Assembly: GCF_030504645.1 (NCBI RefSeq)
Contig: NZ_JAUKWQ010000001.1
Location: forward strand, 1 to 64,000
DNA: 64,000 nucleotides
Direction: 5' to 3'
From: Rhizobium oryzicola
GTDB lineage: Bacteria > Pseudomonadota > Alphaproteobacteria > Rhizobiales > Rhizobiaceae
The position numbers were made by a program, and so were the translations under genes. Shown here in pieces: positions 9,281-17,338 of this stretch (positions are counted from its first letter, which is position 1; each line of letters starts with the position of its first letter). The notes below the pieces were generated by a model. The model made no database searches and was not told the DNA's origin. It saw only the letters and a program-made list of their open reading frames with translations.

Positions 9281-10198
9281 CTACTCGGGCACACTCGGCA
9301 GAACCAGGTCCTTCTTCTTCAACTGCTGCTCGCGGAAGAAGATGAAGAGACCTGAGCCGATGATGAGGGCCGCTCCGACCACCATCGTCCACTCCGGCAC
9401 TTCGCCGAAGAAGACCCAGCCGAACACCACGGCCCAGAACAGAAGCGTATATTGAAGGGGCGCGACGGCGGCCGCGTCCGATATCTTCAGGGCACGGTTG
9501 ACCAGGATATGCGCGCCCATGGCGACAACGCCCAGCAGGCAGAGAAGCAGTCCTTCCAGACCGGAACGCAACGGTACCCAATCGAATGGCGCAATGATGA
9601 TGCCCACAAGGCCTGAGGCAGCCAGCTGGAAGAAGACCAGCAGGATATCCGGCGTGCCGCGCAGACGCCGACCGGAGAGCAGCATGAAGGCAAAGGCGCC
9701 TGTTCCGATGATCGAGATCAGTGCGGGAAACGTGAACATGGCCGAGGACGGCTTCAGTGTGATCAGCACGCCGACGAAACCGATGGCGATCGCGCTCCAG
9801 CGCCGCCAGCCGACATGCTCTCCAAGGAGGAGCGGAGATGCCGCCGCCACATAGATGGGGGCCGCCAGCCAATAAGTCATGACGTCGGCGAGCGGCATGT
9901 ACATGACCGCATAGTAGAAGCAGAAGATTTCCAGCGTGGAGAAGGCGACGCGCGCAAACTGCAGCCAGGGCCGCTCGACCGCCAGGATCGGTTTCAGCCC
10001 CGTTCGCCACAAGAAGGGTGCAAGCACAAGAAGTGCTGCGGCGCTGCGCACCAGGATCACCTGGCCCAACCCGTAATTCGCCACCAGCCATTTACCGATC
10101 GCGTCATTGACAGCGAACATCAGCATGCCTGCCAGCATGATAGCGGGGCCGGCGGAGAGAAAACCGGGCTTGCCGGAGGCGATCTGGGGGGATGTCAC
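9281..10198 (-). CDS. DMT-superfamily transporter (two EamA domains)
   Basis: Inner-membrane transporter of 305 residues with ten predicted helices arranged as two EamA repeats (about residues 14-140 and 155-285). GMLMFAVNDAIGKWLVANYG opens the first repeat and LQYTLLFWAVVFGWVFFGEV closes the second. Such proteins export or import small metabolites such as amino acids, purines or S-adenosylmethionine; the substrate is not readable. The gene converges on the FAH-family gene with almost no space between the stops. An in-frame ATG at codon 15 is an alternative start. Confidence 0.85.
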   Translation of the reverse strand: MTSPQIASGKPGFLSAGPAIMLAGMLMFAVNDAIGKWLVANYGLGQVILVRSAAALLVLAPFLWRTGLKPILAVERPWLQFARVAFSTLEIFCFYYAVMYMPLADVMTYWLAAPIYVAAASPLLLGEHVGWRRWSAIAIGFVGVLITLKPSSAMFTFPALISIIGTGAFAFMLLSGRRLRGTPDILLVFFQLAASGLVGIIIAPFDWVPLRSGLEGLLLCLLGVVAMGAHILVNRALKISDAAAVAPLQYTLLFWAVVFGWVFFGEVPEWTMVVGAALIIGSGLFIFFREQQLKKKDLVLPSVPE

Positions 10199-10309
10199 GA
10201 AGAGAAGACCTGGGTTTATCGAATCGCCGCGTCGTCGATCCTGAAGCGGCTCCGCACGCCGATTAGCACGTTCACATATAGCGCGAAAGCATGTCTGGAG
10301 AGACTTGAT

Positions 10310-10334
10310 GGAACTTGATCCTGGCTAGCACGTT
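10310..10334 (+). promoter_or_regulatory. EcfG (general stress sigma) promoter of the DUF1328 gene
   Basis: GGAAC at 10310-10314 and CGTT at 10331-10334 are separated by exactly 16 bases, the consensus of the alphaproteobacterial general stress sigma factor EcfG. The motif ends 33 bases before the DUF1328 start codon, a normal promoter distance. Small DUF1328 proteins are commonly stress-induced, which fits. Direct use by EcfG is inference. Confidence 0.75.
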
Positions 10335-10366
10335 GAAGCGACAGGCAAATTTTTGGAGTGTCTGCC

Positions 10367-10540
10367 ATGTTGAAATGGGCGCTGATCTTTTTCGTCATTT
10401 CCCTGATTTCCGGCTTTCTCGGTTTTTCCGGCGTATCGGCAGCAACGGCCACGATTGCGCGCGTGCTTTTCTTTATCGCCCTGATCGTCTTCCTGGTCTT
10501 CCTGGTACTCGCCTTCATGGCCGGCAGCGCGGTTCTCTAA
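10367..10540 (+). CDS. DUF1328 small membrane protein
   Basis: A 57-residue peptide with two hydrophobic helices, [20 protein letters not shown] and a second one beginning near [15 protein letters not shown], matching the DUF1328/YtjA family of short inner-membrane proteins of unknown function. ATG 10367 has GGAG 8 bases upstream; a GTG three codons earlier overlaps that site and is less likely. It is a single gene with its own EcfG-type promoter, so it is probably part of the general stress response (inference). No partner gene is adjacent. Confidence 0.88.
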   Translation: MLKWALIFFVISLISGFLGFSGVSAATATIARVLFFIALIVFLVFLVLAFMAGSAVL

Positions 10541-10554
10541 GGCAGGCCTCATGT

Positions 10555-10627
10555 CTCCCGCCGAAACAAAAAAGCCCCGCCTTGTGGCAGGGCAGTCTGG
10601 GGGAAAGCTCACCCCTTTCGGCGGGAG
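10555..10627 (-). other. 12-bp inverted repeat enclosing two hairpins (possible structured RNA)
   Basis: CTCCCGCCGAAA at 10555-10566 is perfectly inverted at 10616-10627. Between the arms lie a terminator-like hairpin (10574-10593) and a second G4/C4 hairpin (about 10601-10615). Read on the minus strand the order is outer arm, C-rich hairpin, terminator hairpin, T-run, outer arm. It could be the 3' end of putR mRNA or a small RNA; no separate promoter is evident. Confidence 0.4.
10568..10593 (-). terminator. Rho-independent terminator downstream of putR
   Basis: On the minus strand GCCCTGCC and GGCGGGGC form a stem with a four-base loop and one mismatch, followed immediately by six T residues. 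It lies about 145 bases after the putR stop, so it ends that transcript or a small RNA in the gap. Confidence 0.65.
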
Positions 10628-10736
10628 CGTGCTATTGAAGACAGAGTTCCCCGCTGTCGGCGAGGCCAGTTTGCCCAAAAGCGGTACGATCCGGCAAAAA
10701 AGCGACATGGATTGAACTATGAAGACCGCGCGCTTT

Positions 10737-11204
10737 TCACGTCTCCTTCACGGCCTGCATGGCGACTGACGTCGATGTGCTCGATACGTAAGGCAAGCTG
10801 GAGATCTTCTCTCCCAGCACCTCCCGATAGCGGCGTATGTTCTGCGTCCTGACCTTCAGCAGATAATCGAATCGCCCGGCGATCATGTGGCATTCCTCAA
10901 CTTCTCGAATTTTGCGGACCGCCTGGTTGAATTCCGCCAGCGCCTGTTCGCGTGTGTCCGATAGTTTCACCTCCGCAAAGGCAATGTGATCCAGCCCCAT
11001 CTTCTGCGGGTTGATGACAGCGCGGAAGCCAAGAATGAAGCCCTCATCGATCAGGCGTTTCAGCCTGATGTTGCAGGGCGTCTTGGAAAGCCCGATGCGG
11101 TTGGCGAGGTCGGTCACGGAAATGCGCCCGTCCTTGGACACTTCCTCCAGGATTTTCAGGTCGTAGGAGTCAAGAAGATCTGAAGGAACCTCATTCATGG
11201 TCAA
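10737..11204 (-). CDS. putR: Lrp/AsnC-family regulator, probable PutR
   Basis: A 155-residue transcription factor with the N-terminal Lrp/AsnC winged helix (residues about 13-70; GRISVTDLANRIGLSKTP is the recognition part) and a C-terminal RAM ligand-binding domain (about 80-150). It is divergent from putA. In Agrobacterium and Rhodobacter the Lrp-type PutR encoded next to putA activates proline catabolism in response to proline, so the position gives the specific assignment; the family itself is certain. Start codons at residues 1 and 3 are both possible. A hairpin with a T-run follows about 145 bases downstream. Confidence 0.85.
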   Translation of the reverse strand: MTMNEVPSDLLDSYDLKILEEVSKDGRISVTDLANRIGLSKTPCNIRLKRLIDEGFILGFRAVINPQKMGLDHIAFAEVKLSDTREQALAEFNQAVRKIREVEECHMIAGRFDYLLKVRTQNIRRYREVLGEKISSLPYVSSTSTSVAMQAVKET

Positions 11205-11325
11205 ATATCCTATAGATGCGCAAATGATTGTTCCTTCCGTCTAGAAGCGACACCTGAAATAGTCCAGCACTTTCGGTCGATCGAGCGTATGATATCGGCA
11301 TTCCACGCCAGCCCGGATCGCGCCC

Positions 11326-14300
11326 ATGAACACGCCAATCATCCCCTCTGCCGCTCTTGATGACGCATCGCCACTGCCATTCTCGCGCTTTGCGCTACCC
11401 GTGCGTGCACAGTCCCCCTTGCGGCAGGCCATCACCGCTGCCTATCGCAGACCGGAACCCGAGGCATTGAGACCGCTTCTGGCGGAGGCAACGCTGCCGG
11501 AAACCACGGCTCGCGCCGTCCGCCAGACGGCGACGGCGCTGGTTTTGGCTTTGCGCTCCAAGCCGCGTGGTTCGGGTGTCGAGGGGCTGGTACATGAATA
11601 TGCGCTTTCCAGTCAGGAAGGCGTTGCATTGATGTGCCTGGCGGAAGCACTTTTGCGCATTCCCGACATGGCGACGCGTGACGCGCTGATTCGCGACAAG
11701 ATCGCAACCGGCGACTGGAAGGCGCATCTGGGTGGCAGTCGTTCCCTCTTCGTCAATGCCGCCACCTGGGGCCTGGTGGTGACCGGCAAGCTGACCGGTA
11801 CGGTCAATGACCGCAGCCTGTCTGCTGCCTTGACGCGCCTGATTGCCCGCTGTGGTGAGCCGGTCATCCGCCGCGGCGTCGATATGGCCATGCGCATGAT
11901 GGGCGAGCAGTTCGTGACCGGCGAAACCATCGATGAGGCGCTCGATCGTGCCAAGGTGATGGAGGAAAAGGGTTTCCAATACTCCTACGACATGCTGGGC
12001 GAGGCGGCCACCACAAAGGCCGACGCCGAGCGCTACTATCGCGATTACGAGGCGGCAATCCACGCCATCGGCCACGCCTCGAATGGACGCGGCGTCTATG
12101 GCGGTCCCGGCATTTCCATCAAGCTTTCGGCGCTGCATCCCCGCTATGCACGCGCGCAGGCAGAGCGGGTGATGCGCGAGCTTCTGCCGCGTGTGAAGGC
12201 GCTGGCGCTGTTGGCAAAGACCTACGACATCGGCCTCAACATCGATGCGGAGGAAGCCGACCGGCTTGAACTGTCACTTGATTTGCTGGAAGAGCTTTGC
12301 GTTGATCCCGATCTCGCTGGCTGGAACGGCATGGGCTTTGTGGTGCAGGCCTATGGCAAGCGCTGCCCCTTCGTGATCGACTACATTATCGACCTCGCCC
12401 GCCGCTCCGGCCATCGCATCATGGTGCGCCTGGTGAAGGGCGCCTATTGGGATGCGGAAATCAAGCGCGCCCAGGTGGATGGGCTGGAGGATTTCCCGGT
12501 CTATACGCGCAAGGTCCACACGGACGTTTCCTATATCGCCTGTGCGAAGAAGCTGCTGGCGGCAGAAAGGGAAGTCTTTCCGCAATTCGCGACCCATAAT
12601 GCGCAGACATTGGCCACGATCTATCATCTGGCCGGACCGGATTTTGCGATTGGCCGCTACGAGTTCCAGTGCCTGCACGGCATGGGCGAGCCACTTTACG
12701 AAGAGGTGGTGGATAAGGCCAAGCTTGCTCGTCCCGCCCGCATTTATGCGCCGGTGGGGACCCATGAGACGCTACTGGCCTATCTGGTGCGCCGCCTGCT
12801 GGAAAACGGTGCGAACTCCTCCTTCGTCAATCGCATCGGCGATGCGGAGGTATCGGTAGACGATCTGGTGGCTGATCCGGCTGCAGTGGTTCGGGTAATG
12901 CCGGTGCCGGGCGCAAAGCACGACAAGATCGCGCTGCCGCGGGATCTCTTTGGGAAAGCGCGCCCCAATTCCGCGGGCCTCGATCTCTCCAGTGAAACGC
13001 TTTTGGCGCAATTGAGCGAGGTATTTTCTGAGAGCAGCCTGACGCCGACAGTGGCAGCACCGCTGACCGCTTTTGAGGCGTCCGGCGAGCCGGCGCTGAG
13101 CGTGCTGAACCCTGCCGATCATGGGGATGTGGTAGGTCAGGTCGTTCCAGCATCGGAAGGCGATGCGCGGCGTGCCGTTGCGATTGCCGCTGAACAGGGC
13201 AAGGCCTGGGGCTCCGTGCCGCCATCGGAGCGCGCTGCCTGCCTGGAGCGTGCCGCCGATCTCATGGAAGCACGCATGCCGCAACTCCTGGCGCTCATCA
13301 TCCGTGAGGCCGGCAAATCCACCCAGAACGCCATTGCGGAAGTGCGCGAGGCGGTCGACTTCCTGCGCTATTACGCGGAACAGGCGCGCCGGACGTTGGG
13401 GCTTGGGCATCGTCCGCTCGGGCCTGTGGTCTGCATCAGCCCGTGGAATTTTCCGCTCGCCATCTTCACGGGCCAGATTGCGGCGGCGTTGGTAGCCGGC
13501 AATCCGGTTCTGGCCAAGCCTGCCGAGGAAACGCCGCTGATTGCCGCCGAAGGTGTTCGCATTCTGCATGAAGCCGGAGTGCCGCGAGAAGCCCTGCAAT
13601 TGCTGCCGGGCGATGGCCGCATTGGGGCAGTCCTGGTGGCGGAGCCGCAGGTCAATGCCGTTATGTTCACAGGTTCGACAGAAGTGGCACGTCTTATCCA
13701 GAAGCAGCTCTCCGGCCGACTGCTGCCTTCGGGCAAGCCGGTGCCGTTGATTGCCGAGACCGGCGGACAGAATGCCATGATCGTCGATTCCTCCGCGCTT
13801 GCCGAACAGGTTGTGGGCGATGTGATTGCGTCTGCCTTCGACAGCGCCGGCCAGCGATGCTCAGCCTTGCGCATTCTCTGCCTGCAGGAAGATGTGGCCG
13901 ATCGCGTGCTGGCCATGCTGAAGGGCGCGCTCGCCGAGTTGTCGATCGGGCGCCCGGACCGGTTGGCAACCGATATCGGCCCGGTCATCACGGCAGAAGC
14001 GAAGGCGGGCATCGAGGCGCATATCGAGCGGATGCGAGGCCTGGGTTACGCCATCCATCAGCCCGCGCTTCCGGCGGAATGCGAGAAGGGCACCTTCGTC
14101 GCGCCTGCCGTTATCGAGCTGCCGTCGCTTGATGAGCTGAAGCGCGAAGTCTTCGGTCCTGTCCTGCATGTCATCCGCTATCGCCGCAATGATCTGGACC
14201 GGTTGATCGACGCCATCAACGCGACCGGCTATGGCTTGACGTTCGGCTTGCATACGCGTCTCGATGAAACCATTGCGCATGTGTTGGGGCGTGTCCGCAC

Positions 14301-15027
14301 CGGCAATCGTTACGTGAACCGCAACATCATTGGGGCTGTCGTCGGCGTTCAACCCTTTGGCGGGCGCGGTCTTTCCGGCACTGGACCGAAGGCGGGTGGC
14401 CCGCTCTATATCGGCCGGCTTGTGGAAACGCCGCCGGTGCCGCCGCGTCACAGCTCCGTGCATGTGGACCCGGCACTGATCGACTTTGCCCGTTGGCTGG
14501 AGGATCGCGGACGGATTGCTGCTGCGGAGCTTGCCCGCACGCTGGGGGGGCAATCGGCTCTCGGCCTTGAACTCTTGCTGCCCGGCTCGGTTGGCGAACG
14601 CAATGTCTATGCTCTGCATGGCCGGGGCCGGATCCTGCTGGCGCCGCAAACCTTTGACGGCCTGATCAACCAGCTCGCAGCTGTGCTGGCCACCGGCAAC
14701 ACGGCGGTGCTGGATGCGGGCTCGGGGCTACAGCAGGAGCTTGCCGGTCTACCCGCTTCCGTTGCTGGACGCTTGGTCGTGTCGAAGGAATGGGCGGCGG
14801 ACGGTCCCTTCGCGGGCGCTCTGATCGAAGGCCATTCTGCAAGAACGAAACTCGTGCTGGAAAGCATTGCGGAATTGCCCGGCCCGCTCGTGCTCTCGCA
14901 GACAGCCTCACCCGACAGGGCTTCCGATCCTGATGCCTATTGCCTGAACTGGCTGCTGGAGGAAGTCTCCACCTCCATCAACACGGCGGCGGCTGGCGGC
15001 AATGCCAGCCTCATGACGATCGGTTGA
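11326..15027 (+). CDS. putA: Bifunctional proline dehydrogenase / P5C dehydrogenase
   Basis: Oxidises proline to glutamate in two steps. The FAD-dependent proline dehydrogenase barrel covers about residues 130-480 (GISIKLSALHPRYARAQ and YEFQCLHGMGEPLYE are conserved), the NAD-dependent P5C dehydrogenase about 570-1040 with the SPWNFPLAIFTGQ segment, the AETGGQNAMIVD Glu region and the catalytic Cys845 in GQRCSALR. A C-terminal domain of about 180 residues follows, as in long PutA proteins. There is no N-terminal ribbon-helix-helix DNA-binding domain, so it cannot be the self-regulating trifunctional form; the divergent PutR fills that role. Length 1233 residues is normal for the group. The enzyme sits at the membrane face and passes electrons to quinone (known for the family). 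Confidence 0.96.
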   Translation: MNTPIIPSAALDDASPLPFSRFALPVRAQSPLRQAITAAYRRPEPEALRPLLAEATLPETTARAVRQTATALVLALRSKPRGSGVEGLVHEYALSSQEGVALMCLAEALLRIPDMATRDALIRDKIATGDWKAHLGGSRSLFVNAATWGLVVTGKLTGTVNDRSLSAALTRLIARCGEPVIRRGVDMAMRMMGEQFVTGETIDEALDRAKVMEEKGFQYSYDMLGEAATTKADAERYYRDYEAAIHAIGHASNGRGVYGGPGISIKLSALHPRYARAQAERVMRELLPRVKALALLAKTYDIGLNIDAEEADRLELSLDLLEELCVDPDLAGWNGMGFVVQAYGKRCPFVIDYIIDLARRSGHRIMVRLVKGAYWDAEIKRAQVDGLEDFPVYTRKVHTDVSYIACAKKLLAAEREVFPQFATHNAQTLATIYHLAGPDFAIGRYEFQCLHGMGEPLYEEVVDKAKLARPARIYAPVGTHETLLAYLVRRLLENGANSSFVNRIGDAEVSVDDLVADPAAVVRVMPVPGAKHDKIALPRDLFGKARPNSAGLDLSSETLLAQLSEVFSESSLTPTVAAPLTAFEASGEPALSVLNPADHGDVVGQVVPASEGDARRAVAIAAEQGKAWGSVPPSERAACLERAADLMEARMPQLLALIIREAGKSTQNAIAEVREAVDFLRYYAEQARRTLGLGHRPLGPVVCISPWNFPLAIFTGQIAAALVAGNPVLAKPAEETPLIAAEGVRILHEAGVPREALQLLPGDGRIGAVLVAEPQVNAVMFTGSTEVARLIQKQLSGRLLPSGKPVPLIAETGGQNAMIVDSSALAEQVVGDVIASAFDSAGQRCSALRILCLQEDVADRVLAMLKGALAELSIGRPDRLATDIGPVITAEAKAGIEAHIERMRGLGYAIHQPALPAECEKGTFVAPAVIELPSLDELKREVFGPVLHVIRYRRNDLDRLIDAINATGYGLTFGLHTRLDETIAHVLGRVRTGNRYVNRNIIGAVVGVQPFGGRGLSGTGPKAGGPLYIGRLVETPPVPPRHSSVHVDPALIDFARWLEDRGRIAAAELARTLGGQSALGLELLLPGSVGERNVYALHGRGRILLAPQTFDGLINQLAAVLATGNTAVLDAGSGLQQELAGLPASVAGRLVVSKEWAADGPFAGALIEGHSARTKLVLESIAELPGPLVLSQTASPDRASDPDAYCLNWLLEEVSTSINTAAAGGNASLMTIG

Positions 15028-15090
15028 GATAGCTCGCACAATCTGCTTCAACGCTCTTCGCGAAACATTCGGGAAGAGCGGAGAAGCGGA

Positions 15091-15711
15091 TTGCCAAGCT
15101 ATAAAACACTCAAACGGAGTGCGTTCGTTTTCCTCGTGGTGTCTGTACCGTTGAGCGCCTTGGCACAGTCCCCTCTGGGGTCCTGGCAACCGACGGAAGA
15201 AATTAAAACCTATGCGATCGACGGCCAGACCGGCGCCCAGCTCTACGCATCCATGGGCGATCGCGGTCCGGTTCTGGCGGGTGGCAGTCGCGCTATTGCC
15301 CATACCACCTTCAAGCTGACCTGGACTCGGAAGTACGAACCGAAGGATGGCGCCTGCACGATCACAGTCGCCAGACCGAAGCTGATCATCACCTATACGC
15401 TGCCAAAGCCTTCCTCGAAGCTGCCGCCGGCACTGGCTGCCAGCTGGTCCCGTTTCATCAAGGGCGTGGAAGCACATGAACGGGTGCATGGCGGCTATAT
15501 CAAGGATCTGGTGCATCAGATCGAGGCGGTGAGCTTGGGCATGACGGCGCCCAACGATCCCTCCTGCCAGAAGATAAGGGCGCAGCTGACGGAGAAGCTC
15601 GGAGCACTATCCCGCGCAGAACGCCAGAAGAATGCGGATTTCGACCGGGTGGAGATGTCCGATGGCGGCAATATCCATCAGCTGATCCTGGCGCTCGTCA
15701 ACGGACCGTAA
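15091..15711 (+). CDS. DUF922 putative secreted metalloprotease-like protein
   Basis: A 206-residue protein with an N-terminal signal peptide (hydrophobic stretch FVFLVVSVPLSALA, then AQS as cleavage region), so it is likely periplasmic. The body matches DUF922, described as Zn-dependent protease-like: the segment EAHERVHGGY (about residues 129-138) contains HERVH, an HExxH zinc motif. The start is TTG 15091, supported by GGAG 8 bases upstream and by the signal peptide. It stands between putA and a strong hairpin; co-transcription with putA is possible (gap 63 bases). Substrate unknown. Confidence 0.75.
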   Translation: MPSYKTLKRSAFVFLVVSVPLSALAQSPLGSWQPTEEIKTYAIDGQTGAQLYASMGDRGPVLAGGSRAIAHTTFKLTWTRKYEPKDGACTITVARPKLIITYTLPKPSSKLPPALAASWSRFIKGVEAHERVHGGYIKDLVHQIEAVSLGMTAPNDPSCQKIRAQLTEKLGALSRAERQKNADFDRVEMSDGGNIHQLILALVNGP

Positions 15712-15723
15712 CCTCTTGAAATG

Positions 15724-15757
15724 CAGAAGGCCCGCCGCGGATGCGGCGGGCCTTCTG
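15724..15757. terminator. Bidirectional hairpin between convergent genes
   Basis: A perfect 15-bp inverted repeat (CAGAAGGCCCGCCGC and its complement) around a four-base loop lies between the convergent DUF922 gene and dctA. No long T-run follows, but the stem strength and position support termination for both strands. Confidence 0.75.
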
Positions 15758-15795
15758 ACGAGACCGCAGGCGGCCCCTTTCCCTTGGGAGGAAAC

Positions 15796-17121
15796 TTATT
15801 CAGCGGCCTGAAGCGCCGGTGCTGCTTCCGGCACGACTTGGCCGGAAAGAGCCTGGGCAAGCTGGGCCTGATCCAGTTCGCCTTCCCAGCGTGCCACCAC
15901 GATCGTGGCAACCGCATTGCCGACGAAGTTGGTGAGCGCGCGGCATTCCGACATGAAGCGGTCGATGCCGAGGATCAGCGCCATGCCGGCAACCGGAACG
16001 GACGGAACGACCGAAAGCGTGGCAGCGAGCGTGATGAAGCCGGCGCCGGTGATGCCGGCTGCACCCTTGGAGCTCAACATGGCAACCAGCAGAAGCAGGA
16101 TCTGGTCACCGATCGACAGCTGGATATCGGTGGCCTGCGCGATGAAGAGGGCAGCCAGCGTCATGTAGATGTTGGTGCCATCAAGGTTGAAGGAGTAGCC
16201 GGTCGGAATGACGAGGCCGACGACCGAGCGCTTGCAGCCGGCGCGTTCCATCTTCTGCATCAGGCCCGGAAGCGCTGCTTCTGAGGAAGAGGTACCGAGA
16301 ACCAGCAGCAGCTCTTCCTTGATGTAGCGGATCAACGAGAAGATGGAGAAGCCGTTGTAACGGGCAACCGCGCCCAGGACGACGATCACGAAGAGCAGTG
16401 CCGTGATGTAGAAGGTGGCGAGCAACATCGCCAGGTTCGCGATCGAGCCAATGCCGTACTTGCCGATGGTGAAGGCCATGGCGCCGAAGGCACCGATCGG
16501 GGCAGCCTTCATGAGGATGGCGACCAGCTTGAAGACCGGCGCGGTAACGGCGTTGAGGAAATCGGTCACGGGCTTGCCGCGATCGCCAACCATGGCGAGC
16601 GAGATGCCGAACAGAACCGAGAAGAACAGAACCTGCAGGATATCGCCCTGCGCAAAGGCGCCGACAATGGTTTCCGGGATAATGTTCATCAGGAAGCCTG
16701 TGACCGTCGTCTCATGCGCCTTGGTGGCATAGGAGGTCACGGCCTTGGCATCGAGCGTCGCCGGGTTGATGTGCATGCCGGTACCCGGCTGCACGACGTT
16801 GGCGACAATCATGCCGACCACGAGCGCGAGCGTGGAGAATACCAGGAAGTAGATCATGGCCTTGCCGGCCACGCGTCCAACCTTCTTCAGGTCTGTCATG
16901 CCGGCGATGCCAGTCGCAACGGTCAGAAAGATCACAGGTGCGATGATCATCTTCACGAGGCGGATGAAGGCGTCGCCGAGTGGCTTCAGGGAAGCGCCGA
17001 CGTCCGGGTAATAGTGGCCAAGCGCAATGCCGGCGGCGATCGCGACAAGAACCTGAACGTAAAGCTGGCGGTACAGCGGAACTTTGCCGCGCGGTGCCGC
17101 GGCTTCAATAGGTGCATGCAT
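15796..17121 (-). CDS. dctA: C4-dicarboxylate/H+ symporter DctA
   Basis: Inner-membrane carrier for succinate, fumarate and malate, 441 residues. It matches rhizobial DctA nearly throughout: [20 protein letters not shown] at the N-terminus, the serine-rich [17 protein letters not shown] re-entrant loop, [20 protein letters not shown] and the ARWEGELD tail. I chose ATG 17121, which has GGAGGATAG upstream; a 29-residue longer frame runs across the sigma-54 promoter and is excluded. It is divergent from dctBD, with a sigma-54 promoter and two DctD sites between them, so dicarboxylates should induce it through DctB/DctD. Confidence 0.97.
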   Translation of the reverse strand: MHAPIEAAAPRGKVPLYRQLYVQVLVAIAAGIALGHYYPDVGASLKPLGDAFIRLVKMIIAPVIFLTVATGIAGMTDLKKVGRVAGKAMIYFLVFSTLALVVGMIVANVVQPGTGMHINPATLDAKAVTSYATKAHETTVTGFLMNIIPETIVGAFAQGDILQVLFFSVLFGISLAMVGDRGKPVTDFLNAVTAPVFKLVAILMKAAPIGAFGAMAFTIGKYGIGSIANLAMLLATFYITALLFVIVVLGAVARYNGFSIFSLIRYIKEELLLVLGTSSSEAALPGLMQKMERAGCKRSVVGLVIPTGYSFNLDGTNIYMTLAALFIAQATDIQLSIGDQILLLLVAMLSSKGAAGITGAGFITLAATLSVVPSVPVAGMALILGIDRFMSECRALTNFVGNAVATIVVARWEGELDQAQLAQALSGQVVPEAAPALQAAE

Positions 17122-17192
17122 AAGGTCTATCCTCCATCGCGCCCCAACCTGATGGCTCTCCCGGGGCGGTATTTGACGATACGCATACTCAA

Positions 17193-17208
17193 GCAATTGC
17201 CATGCCAC
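17193..17208 (-). promoter_or_regulatory. Sigma-54 (-24/-12) promoter of dctA
   Basis: On the minus strand the sequence TGGCATGGCAATTGC has the invariant GG and GC separated by ten bases, matching TGGCAC-N5-TTGC. It lies about 72 bases before the dctA start codon. Rhizobial dctA is transcribed by RpoN with DctD, so the site is expected and present. Confidence 0.88.
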
Positions 17209-17280
17209 TCAGGCGAACATGATGTAAGTCACTGAAATAGCAATTATTTTGTCAAAAAGGCGTCAAAAGTCTGGAATGGA

Positions 17281-17298
17281 TGTGCGAAAATCCGCACA
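17281..17298. promoter_or_regulatory. DctD upstream activator site 1
   Basis: TGTGCGAAAATCCGCACA is an 18-base dyad (TGTGCG/CGCACA) that fits the known tandem DctD sites upstream of rhizobial dctA. It is about 75 bases upstream of the sigma-54 promoter, suitable for enhancer action by looping. Confidence 0.85.
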
Positions 17299-17312
17299 TC
17301 AATGTTGTATTT

Positions 17313-17330
17313 TGGGCGAAAATCTGCACA
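17313..17330. promoter_or_regulatory. DctD upstream activator site 2
   Basis: TGGGCGAAAATCTGCACA differs from site 1 at two positions and begins 32 bases after it, i.e. three helical turns. It ends 8 bases before the dctB start codon, so DctD binding here could also repress dctBD (inference). Confidence 0.8.
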
Positions 17331-17338
17331 TTTAAGGC

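Noticed and set aside
9048..10091. Frame of 347 codons overlapping the EamA gene on the same strand
   Set aside because: It runs in another frame through both the EamA gene and the end of the FAH gene; Arg/Ala/Leu-rich without domain.
17122..17208. Longer DctA with 29 extra N-terminal residues
   Set aside because: The extension reads through the sigma-54 promoter; the downstream ATG has a proper ribosome binding site and matches known DctA starts.
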